NCBI GenBank assembly: GCA_965207585.1
Contig: CBDBMT010000003.1
Span: 3,906,001-3,970,000 of the forward strand
Direction of reading: 5' to 3'
Length of the DNA stretch: 64,000 nt
Source of the DNA: Bin87 sp965207585
Lineage (GTDB): Bacteria > Chloroflexota > Dehalococcoidia > Lucifugimonadales > UBA3495
Part shown: positions 57,344 to 64,000 of the stretch, piece by piece
Layout: each line of letters opens with the position of its first letter
Numbering within the stretch: position 1 is the first letter of the stretch
The notes under the pieces: generated by a model
Told to the model about the DNA's origin: nothing
The model's database searches: none
What the model saw: only the letters and a program-made list of their open reading frames with translations
Position numbers and translations under genes: made by a program

Positions 57344-59449
57344 TTACTGGTCGTACCACTCCACGGTGTAACTGGCGGTTATGCCGCCGCCATCCCACTT
57401 GACGTGCACTCGGTAGGTTTCCGGGCCAGCTCGCTCAGCAGCCGCCGAATAATAGCTGGTGTGTGTCGGCAGAGCGCCAGTCCCTGGAGGGTCCTCCCAC
57501 GTGTAGGCTGGAGTCGCTCCGGCAGGCAGATTTTCTACCTGCGCGTTCACGTTGACGGTGTATCCCAGCACCGGATGGGTCAGGTCCAGGTTGGGCTGGG
57601 TGCCGGCGTTGGGGTTGCTCAGGGTGAAGGTTACCGTCGGGTGGACGAGGCCGGGCTCGGTGTCTTCCACCCGGACGAGCACCGGGGTGCTGTCGTCAAT
57701 GGCCGGGTCATCGCCGCCGCTGTCATTCACCATGTCGCTGACGTGAAGGGTCAGCGGGTACTCCCACTGCTTCGCGTAGTCCAGGGTATGGCCGGCGGCT
57801 AGCACTATCTGCCCGTTGCGATGCACCTGGAACTTGTTGCTGCACGGCCCGGTCAGGGAGTAGTGGAGGGACCGGCCCTCGGGGCTAACGGCGGCCACCG
57901 GGGCGCCGGCGTGGGCTCCGGCCACGGCGTGCTCCACTATGGAGCGGGTTACGCCGGGGAAGAAGGGGGGCCGGACGGTAGTATTGCTCAACGTCACGTG
58001 GTCCGAAGCGCTGTTGTTGTCCAAGTTGGGGTCGAAGGTGGTTGAGCGAGTTTCCACGGTGGCGGTGAGCTTCCCGACCGCGCCAAGGTCCACGTTGGCG
58101 TTGAAGGTGAGGCTGGCGCTGGTATTGGCCCCAATCCTACCCGTTCCGTTCACCTTCCAGGCGATGACGCCACATCCGCTGGAGGTGGCGCCGTGCGGAA
58201 GCGACCCGGGGGCGCTCAGGCCCGCCGGCAGGTTGACCTCCACAGCGACGTTCTCGGCGGCTTCAGGGCCGTGGTTGGCGACGGTGACCGTGAAGGGCAC
58301 GACGCTGCTGGCGCCTCCCGTGGAGGTCACCTCTCCGGCGCTGACCTGCGTATGCAGGTCGGCCCGAGGCCCCACGTGGAAGGTGTACCACTGGACCGGA
58401 CTGGTGATGCTCTCATCGGGGCTGATGGGACTCCAGTTCTCGGGGCGGCCGCCCTCAGGTTCTGGGTCATCTTCAGCCCGCACGTGGGCTTGGGCGTTCA
58501 CCTGCACCAGGTACATGCCGGGCTTGGTGAAGGCGAACTGCATCTGCCGGTACTGGCCGGTCTGCATATCGATTTCGCCGGCGTCGTCGGTATCAACGTT
58601 GCTCCACTGCGCATTCGCCAAAGGCGTGTCGGTTTCCCGCTGGTCGAAGGCAAAGAAGTGAGCGCCCACAACGTGGGCCTCCTGCGGCGTCCCGTCCTGG
58701 AGCACGTGCACCGCCGCGAACCTGAATTGCACCGGAGCGCCGTCCGGGTTATGCCAGTCCGCCTCTTCCAACAGGTCGGTGGAGAAGCCCATCTGCAAGG
58801 GGGACGTCTCGTCGGCAGCCGTCCCCGGCTCGTCAAGCCTTACCCACCAGAGGGAATTATTGGCGAAGACGGTCGTGTCGTTCGGGCCCGGTTCCACGGC
58901 TGATACGGCGCCACCCTCAGTCAGGAAGGGGTAATCGGCAAGGTCTATGGTGGGGCCGGTGACGTCACTGGAGGTGCCGTTGCTCTCCCTACTGTCGATG
59001 ACCGTGACCTGGTAGCTGTCGGGGACGGCGAAGACAGTCTGCCGGATGTCGGTGTTGGCGTCGGTGCGGGTGTTGACCGTTACCTGTATTTCCTTACCTG
59101 AATCCGGGTCTGTATGCGTCTCTGTCGTCTGCGTAACCTTTGGGGGACAGAAGTTGTTGGACAGGTGCCCGACTTCGTAGTCCCAGAAGGCGTCGAATAC
59201 GGCGTAGTAGTCGCGGTCGATGATCCCGGCCGCAGGGCTCAGGGGTTTTTCCTCGGAGCAGGGAAGGGGGTCGTCGTATTCCTCTGCGTTGTCTCCGATT
59301 CTGGGGAGCTGGCTCGGGTCGGTGCCGTCCTGGGCCATGGTGGGCCCGGCAGTCAGGGTCACCGCCACCACTACGGCGGCGATGAGGCTCAGCGCCAGGA
59401 CGGCGCCGAAGAGTTTCAAGGGAATGGATGCGTTGGTTACAATGCTCAT
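57344..59449 (-). CDS. Secreted DUF11 / cadherin-like protein
   Basis: A 701-residue protein with a signal peptide (LFGAVLALSLIAAVVVAVTL... TMAQ). Residues about 70-370 form a domain with HNPDGAPVQFRFAAVHVLQDG and QMQFAFTKPGMYLVQVNAQA, resembling the surface-anchored 'choice-of-anchor M' type domain. A DUF11 domain follows (VPFTVTVANHGPEAAENVAVEVNLPAGLSAPGSL... LDNNSASDHV), then a cadherin-like domain (LHYSLTGPCSNKFQVHRNGQIVLAAGHTLDYAKQWEYPLTLHVSD). It is paired with the Calx-beta gene, 119 bases away, and the two share the signal-peptide/DUF11 style; they are probably co-expressed surface proteins. Confidence 0.8.
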   Translation of the reverse strand: MSIVTNASIPLKLFGAVLALSLIAAVVVAVTLTAGPTMAQDGTDPSQLPRIGDNAEEYDDPLPCSEEKPLSPAAGIIDRDYYAVFDAFWDYEVGHLSNNFCPPKVTQTTETHTDPDSGKEIQVTVNTRTDANTDIRQTVFAVPDSYQVTVIDSRESNGTSSDVTGPTIDLADYPFLTEGGAVSAVEPGPNDTTVFANNSLWWVRLDEPGTAADETSPLQMGFSTDLLEEADWHNPDGAPVQFRFAAVHVLQDGTPQEAHVVGAHFFAFDQRETDTPLANAQWSNVDTDDAGEIDMQTGQYRQMQFAFTKPGMYLVQVNAQAHVRAEDDPEPEGGRPENWSPISPDESITSPVQWYTFHVGPRADLHTQVSAGEVTSTGGASSVVPFTVTVANHGPEAAENVAVEVNLPAGLSAPGSLPHGATSSGCGVIAWKVNGTGRIGANTSASLTFNANVDLGAVGKLTATVETRSTTFDPNLDNNSASDHVTLSNTTVRPPFFPGVTRSIVEHAVAGAHAGAPVAAVSPEGRSLHYSLTGPCSNKFQVHRNGQIVLAAGHTLDYAKQWEYPLTLHVSDMVNDSGGDDPAIDDSTPVLVRVEDTEPGLVHPTVTFTLSNPNAGTQPNLDLTHPVLGYTVNVNAQVENLPAGATPAYTWEDPPGTGALPTHTSYYSAAAERAGPETYRVHVKWDGGGITASYTVEWYDQ

Positions 59450-59772
59450 ATTTGCTTTTGTTGTTCCTCAAATTCAGTCTTGGTCGGTTGTCGTTGGGAT
59501 AGGGCGGCATCCGCCGCGTGGGTTTCTTACACTGGTTCGTCTCCATGCCGGACGGGTGGGTATAGGGTAAGTCCGGCAGCATCGGGCAAAAGCTGTGGAC
59601 CGGCATCGGCGCGTTGGCAGTCAGGGGCTGCCACCGCCACTCGCGAAAAAGCGGTCATGCCCGCGACAGAACGCTGTCTGGACAAGACCGCTTAAGCCTA
59701 GGGCGGTCTGATGTGAGGGGCTGGACTGCCTACAAGCGGGTCTGCCCTCGGGAAGCTCGGGGGGGGGGGGGG
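59450..59772. other. Upstream region of the secreted-protein pair, ending in a G tract
   Basis: No gene is seen. It should hold the promoter of the minus-strand gene (GAGGAA lies 13 bases before its ATG) and ends in 14 consecutive G residues (59759-59772) next to the IS left end. Confidence 0.5.
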
Positions 59773-61111
59773 CTGAAAGGGGTATGTATGGGCTCAAAAT
59801 GGCCTTAAATGAAGCTTGAGAAGGCGCACCGGCCTTCGGCATTCTGGTGTTGTTCACACGCCCAGAGGCCGGAGGTTCCCGATGCGCCTTCCCCGTGAAA
59901 CGTACCAGATTCAGCAGGCTATTGAAACGCATCTACCGCACCTCTCTCAGCCACAATTGGCCGGCTTGGTGCTGTGGGTGTACGGGGCCATCCTCGCCGG
60001 CAGCGCCTGTCAGAACGCCGTCGCTTCGGCCCTCTCCACCTGCGGCGGCAACTGGAACCGCTTCCGCCAGTACCTTCGCCAGTGGCTCTACGACGGCAGC
60101 GACCGGGCTCGGCCCTGCCAGACCCAGTTGGACGTAAGCCTCTGCTTCGCGCCCCTGCTCAAATGGGTCCTGGCCTGGTGGCACTCCGGACCGTTGGCCC
60201 TGGCCATCGACCCCACGCTCAAGGGTGACCAGACCACCGCCATCGTCATCAGCGTGGTGTACCGCAGTTGCGCCATACCAGTGGCCTGGCGCATCCACCG
60301 CGCCACTCAGAAAGGCTCCTGGGCGGACCCCACCGTGGAACTGCTCCGGGAACTGGCCCCAGCGGTTCCAGCGGAAATGACCGTCATCGTGCTCTGCGAC
60401 CGGGGAATGGCCAGCCCCAAGCTGTGGAAGCAGATATGCGCTCAAGGCTGGCATCCCTGTATGCGCTATGCCAAGAACATCACCTTCTGCGCCGAAGGCG
60501 GCAAACGATTGCCCGCGCGCGCCTTCGTCTCCGTTCCCGACACCGCCTGGGTCGGCCAGGGCACCGCCTTCAGCACCCCCAACGCCAAGCGCCGTTGCAC
60601 CCTCCTGGTGGTCTGGTACGTCGAGCAGGAGGAACCCTGGGTCATCCTCACCGACCTGGCGCCCGATAGGGTGGGACCCAGTTGGTACGCGCTCCGCTTC
60701 TGGATCGAACTGGGTTTCAAGGCCCTCAAGAGCTTGGGCTGGAAGTGGGACAAGACCCAGCGCACCGACCCAACCCGCGTCTCCCGACACTGGCTGGTGC
60801 TGTCGGTGGCCACCCTGCTGGCCCTGGCCTACGGCACCCGGGTGGAGGACGCCCAAGAGCGCGGCATCGCCCCAGGCAACCTGAGGGCGCCGCCCAAGGC
60901 CCTGGCTGCCGATCATCGGGATTCCCGCAGCCGTCCGGCGCGGACCGTCAGCGTATTCCGTCACGGTATCAACTGTCTCAGGCGGTTGATGCTCAAAGGA
61001 AGGCTCTGGAGCCGGGTCTGGCTGCTGCCCGAACCCTGGCCGGAACCCAAGCCAGACCTGGAAATTACCTGCCACGCGCCCCCCTGAAAAACCCATACAT
61101 ACCCCTTTCAG
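59773..61111 (+). mobile_element. Complete IS4-type insertion sequence in a G tract
   Basis: 1339 bp bounded by perfect 20-bp inverted repeats: CTGAAAGGGGTATGTATGGG on the left and its reverse complement on the right. Runs of G flank both sides in the same orientation (14 left, 9 right), consistent with insertion into, and duplication of, a poly-G target. One intact transposase fills it. Confidence 0.9.
59882..61087 (+). CDS. IS4-type transposase
   Basis: A 401-residue DDE transposase, apparently intact. Asp110 in LALAIDPTLKG, Asp173 in VLCDRGMASPK, and the IS4 signature Y-(2)-R-(3)-E-(6)-K is exact: Y269, R272, E276, K283 in WYALRFWIELGFKALK. The N-terminal helix region with NWNRFRQYLRQWLYDG is typical. 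The ATG at 59882 is used. It is likely active, as both inverted repeats are perfect. Confidence 0.9.
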   Translation: MRLPRETYQIQQAIETHLPHLSQPQLAGLVLWVYGAILAGSACQNAVASALSTCGGNWNRFRQYLRQWLYDGSDRARPCQTQLDVSLCFAPLLKWVLAWWHSGPLALAIDPTLKGDQTTAIVISVVYRSCAIPVAWRIHRATQKGSWADPTVELLRELAPAVPAEMTVIVLCDRGMASPKLWKQICAQGWHPCMRYAKNITFCAEGGKRLPARAFVSVPDTAWVGQGTAFSTPNAKRRCTLLVVWYVEQEEPWVILTDLAPDRVGPSWYALRFWIELGFKALKSLGWKWDKTQRTDPTRVSRHWLVLSVATLLALAYGTRVEDAQERGIAPGNLRAPPKALAADHRDSRSRPARTVSVFRHGINCLRRLMLKGRLWSRVWLLPEPWPEPKPDLEITCHAPP

Positions 61112-61650
61112 GGGGGGGGCTGACAAGGGTAGGTATGGCTATATTCAAGCCCAAACCGTCACATGCGCCAAGGCCCGGCAAACCCCGGTCCTGACCTCCG
61201 GCTGGAATGGTTATTGCTGCGTTCAGGTTCATCTCAATTGCACTGCGTATGCGGAGATTGCTCAGCTGTCGCTACTGCCCGGTTCGCGGTAGCCGGTGTC
61301 AAGGCATCCGACAGATGGGTAGTGGATTTCTCCACTCTGGTGGCACATCTTTACGGATTCCAGGCTGGTAACGCGAAGGTTGCGTCTCTTGATCTATTAT
61401 TGATACTGTGTATCTTTGCCAAGATTTTATACCGCCGGTGCGGATGCTGTCAACACCGGGAGCGCGCTCAATCATGCCGGCTCCTGCCCAAGCCGGCATC
61501 CAGAAACTGAGGCCAGTGGCGACGTTCCAGTAGCTCGCGGGAGCGGAAATGGCAATCGCCATCCGCAAAGGTCGATGCGGCCCTGGCCCAATCCCACCGT
61601 GGTGGTTGCCCGGAAGCGCTGCTTGGCCGGAAGGTATGGTCAATGGCATG

Positions 61651-61684
61651 AAACGGGCACGGCGATTATCCGCCGTGCCCGTTT
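61651..61684 (+). terminator. Perfect hairpin, terminator-like
   Basis: A 14-bp perfect stem AAACGGGCACGGCG / CGCCGTGCCCGTTT with a 6-base loop and a short T-rich end. No gene is seen immediately before it on the plus strand. Confidence 0.5.
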
Positions 61685-61949
61685 GTCATCAGCCCTGATA
61701 CGGTCTATTCTCTCTACAGGATCACCTCCCACCGGAAAGTTCGCAGTTCGGTACGCTTAGGCCCACCAAGCTGGACAAAATCAAGAACCTTTGAAATCAG
61801 GTTCGCGTTGGACTTATGAGCGCCCTTGGGAAGCGGCGCGCCGGGCCATTGCCATTGTTAAGCCGCGCTTCGGCTGGCGGCGGGAAAGTCGGCGATTCAG
61901 CCGTAAACGGCTCGGAGTTCCAATCACGGCATTGCAACGAGTCCAGGCT

Positions 61950-61977
61950 GCCCCTGCGGATTGCAGGGGCGGCCTTT
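61950..61977 (+). terminator. Rho-independent terminator-like hairpin
   Basis: An 8-bp stem GCCCCTGC / GCAGGGGC followed by GGCCTTTT. It may protect the IS downstream from read-through. Confidence 0.5.
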
Positions 61978-62035
61978 TGCCACTCATGCCGGCAAGGCGG
62001 GATACCGCAATTCCTTTGCTGGGCTTTACGCATTT

Positions 62036-63064
62036 TTAGAAATTTAAAAGGACAGGGTAAGCTGGCCTGACCCATATTCCACTAAAGGCCCAGCTATGCT
62101 CACCTTGCCCGTTGCCATTGTACCGATACTCTCCCCCTTCGCAACGCTGTTCACCAACCCGACCTGGCAGAGGGCTCAACTCCTGCTGGTGGGCGCGATC
62201 CTGACCACGGGCCAGCGCACCGTGGCGGCGGCGCTGCGCGTCATGGGACGCAGCAACCAGGACGACTACGCCCGTTATCATGAGGTGCTGAACCGGGCGG
62301 TGTGGTCGTCCCGTGCGGCGGCGCGCATCCTGCTCTTGCTGCTGCTCCAGTACCTGGATCGCGGCGACAGTCCCTTGGTCTTCGGCATTGACGAAACTCT
62401 GGAACGTCGTCGCGGTTCCAAGATCAGCGCCCGAGGCATCTACCGGGACGCGGTGCGCTCCAGTCGCCATCAACTGGTCAAGGCCAGTGGGTTGCGCTGG
62501 ATCTCCCTGATGTGGTTGGGACCGGTGCCCTGGGCGGGGCGCCATTGGGCGCTGCCGGTGCTCACGGTGCTGGCGCCATCGTCGCGCTACTACCAGCGAC
62601 AGGGACGCCGGCACAAGAAGATCACCGACTGGGCCCGGCAGATGATCATACAACTGCGCCGGTGGCTGCCCCATCGTCCCCTGGTGCTGGTGGGCGACAA
62701 TGGCTACGCCGTGCTGGATTTGCTCCACTGCTACCAGTCCCTGCGCCAGCCGGGCACCCTCATCGCCAGATTGCGCCTGGACGCCGCTCTCTACGCGCCA
62801 GCGCCACTACGGCAGCCGGGTCAGAACGGCCGGCCGCGGCTGAAAGGCGAGCGGCGACCCTCGCTGAAATCCCTCCTGGATCAGGATCAAGCGACCTGGA
62901 CCGTCGCCGCGGTGTCCTGGTACGACGGCGGCACTCGCATCGTGGAACTCACCTCCCAGTCCGCCGTCTGGTACCGCGCGGGCAAACCGGCCGTCACCAT
63001 CCGCTGGGTGCTGATCCGCGACCCCCAGGGCGCCTTCGATCCTCAGCTGGACTTTCTGCAAAAT
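62036..63064 (+). mobile_element. IS701-like element, copy 1, interrupted at its 3' end
   Basis: The left end (TTTAGAAATTTAAAAGGACA, then GGGTAAGCTGGCCTGACC) is nearly the same as that of copy 2. The element is cut at 63064 where copy 2 begins, so it lacks its right end. Confidence 0.75.
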
Positions 63065-63100
63065 TTAGAAAAAGTAAAAAGACAGGGTAAGCTGGCCTGA
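62096..63100 (+). pseudogene. Truncated IS701/DDE_5-type transposase
   Basis: A 334-residue frame of a DDE transposase. Asp99 in VFGIDETLERRRG and a second Asp in VLVGDNGYAVLDLL are present, but the sequence breaks at DPQLDFLQ, before the last catalytic Glu expected in this family. The final residues NLEKVKRQGKLA come from translating the left end of the second copy. It is therefore inactive despite an open frame. It is closely similar to the transposase of copy 2 along its length. Confidence 0.8.
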
Positions 63101-64000
63101 CCCCACTTTCGACGGAAAGGCCCGACCATGCTCACCCTGCCCGACGCCATTGTAGCCCTTCTCTTCCCCTTCGCAACTTTGTTCACCACCCCAACCTGGC
63201 GGAAAGCCCAACTACTGCTGGTCGGCGCGATCCTGACCCCGGGCCAACGCACCGTGGCCGCGGCGCTCCGCGTCATGGGACTGAGCGACGACCGGAATTA
63301 CGCCCGCTACCACGCGGTGCTCAACCGAGCGGTGTGGTCGTCCCGTGGGGTAGCCCACGTCCTGCTGGTGCTCCTACTCCAGCATCTGGATCGCGGCGAC
63401 GGCCCGTTGATCTTCGGCATCGACGAAACCTTGGAACGACGTCGTGGAGCCAAGATCAAGGCGCGGGCCATCTACCGCGACCCAGTGCGTTCCAGCCGCC
63501 ATCAGCTGGTCAAGGCCAGCGGGCTGCGCTGGATCTCCCTGATGTGGCTGGGCCACGTGCCGTGGGCGGGACGCCATTGGGCGTTGCCGGTGCTCACGGT
63601 GCTGGCGCCCTCGTCTCGCTACCACCAGCAGCAGGGACGCCGGCACAAGAAGGTGACCGACTGGGCCCGCCAGATGGTCATGCAACTGCGCCGCTGGCTG
63701 CCCCAGCGTAAGCTGGTCCTGGTGGGCGACAACGGCTACGCCGTACTGGACCTGCTGCGCTGCTGCCAGTCGCTCCGTGAACCCGTAACCCTCATCGCCA
63801 GACTGCGCCTGGACGCCGCTCTGTACGCGCCAGCGCCGCCTCGTCAGCCGGGTCAGAACGGCCGGCCGCCGCTGAAAGGCGAGCGGCGACCCTCGCTCAA
63901 AACGCTCCTTGAGCGAGCCGACGTGGCGTGGACCGTCGCCGCGGTGTCCTGGTACGACGGCACCACCCGCACCGTGGAACTCACCTCCCAGACCGCTGTC
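63065..64000 (+). mobile_element. IS701-like element, copy 2, running off the window
   Basis: The left end TTTAGAAAAAGTAAAAAGAC is followed by AGGGTAAGCTGGCCTGACC as in copy 1. It inserted into copy 1's transposase gene. The right end is outside the window. Confidence 0.8.
63128..64000 (+). CDS. IS701/DDE_5-type transposase, 3' end outside window
   Basis: 291 codons without a stop to the window edge, starting MLTLPDAIVALLFPFATLFTT. It has GIDETLERRRGAKIKARAIYRD and LVLVGDNGYAVLDLLRCC, the first two catalytic Asp positions. It aligns end to end with the truncated copy upstream with many substitutions at synonymous and a few at coding positions, so the two are distinct, diverged copies rather than a recent duplication. 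Completeness cannot be judged here. Confidence 0.85.
   Translation, partial: MLTLPDAIVALLFPFATLFTTPTWRKAQLLLVGAILTPGQRTVAAALRVMGLSDDRNYARYHAVLNRAVWSSRGVAHVLLVLLLQHLDRGDGPLIFGIDETLERRRGAKIKARAIYRDPVRSSRHQLVKASGLRWISLMWLGHVPWAGRHWALPVLTVLAPSSRYHQQQGRRHKKVTDWARQMVMQLRRWLPQRKLVLVGDNGYAVLDLLRCCQSLREPVTLIARLRLDAALYAPAPPRQPGQNGRPPLKGERRPSLKTLLERADVAWTVAAVSWYDGTTRTVELTSQTAV

Larger units (their letters stand above)
61112..62035. other. Gene-poor stretch with hairpins
   Basis: No convincing gene in about 920 bases. It holds a degenerate echo of the IS left end (CTGACAAGGGTAGGTATGGC at 61120), a REP-like hairpin (ATGCCGGC / GCCGGCAT, 61474-61499), two terminator-like hairpins, and the word AGGCCCACCA near 61762 that matches the tRNA-Ile 3' end. 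Confidence 0.55.

Overview
The window is GC-rich bacterial chromosome. Its gene content points to the Chloroflexota, probably a SAR202/Dehalococcoidia-like lineage: a DUF35/thiolase pair, a luciferase-like monooxygenase, an EthD-like ferredoxin-fold protein, a TIGR03663 membrane glycosyltransferase, Thr/Pro-rich lipoprotein linkers, and a 16S rRNA gene not linked to 23S. This assignment is an inference from gene families. The 16S gene inside the window could settle it.

Region 1 (1-43 kb) is mostly housekeeping. From left to right: an MBL-fold fragment; a thiolase - DUF35 - GNAT cluster; a minus-strand operon that runs from an unusual 749-aa fusion protein through two tiny membrane proteins into trpS and a coiled-coil protein; gyrA with a glutamine-amidotransferase-like pseudoenzyme upstream and an alpha/beta hydrolase downstream; a HicBA-like pair; an FAD oxidoreductase, flippase, tandem PaREP1-like genes and a GT-C-like glycosyltransferase; an amidase; an AcoX-like kinase with a TauE-like permease; trxB; an NAD-dependent epimerase; a leaderless gene with a duplicated domain; an LLM flavin oxidoreductase; pyk; gltB-gltD; rsfS facing ndk; thiL-tsaE-tsaB; a lipoprotein; and a stand-alone 16S rRNA gene with its own promoter and terminator-like hairpin. 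Short palindromic repeats of several families lie between these genes.

Region 2 (43.2-64 kb) looks like an accessory island. It starts at a tRNA-Ile(GAU) gene whose 3' half lies inside the reading frame of a large serine recombinase. It carries a RelE/Xre toxin-antitoxin pair, a HTH/coiled-coil/membrane protein, a replication-relaxation-like winged-helix protein, a small-protein plus retropepsin-like protease pair, a single-chain restriction-modification enzyme, two large secreted proteins (Calx-beta and DUF11/cadherin-like), a complete IS4-type element inserted in a G tract, and two tandem copies of another DDE element, the first broken by the second and the second running off the window.

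The most unusual locus is at 4.3-7.9 kb. The large fusion protein joins an HD-like N-terminal region, an AroQ-type chorismate mutase-like domain that keeps key active-site residues at the expected spacing, and an archaeal/eukaryotic-type TrpRS-like domain that keeps HIGH but has lost the KMSKS lysine. It sits in one apparent operon with the normal bacterial trpS and two very small membrane proteins.
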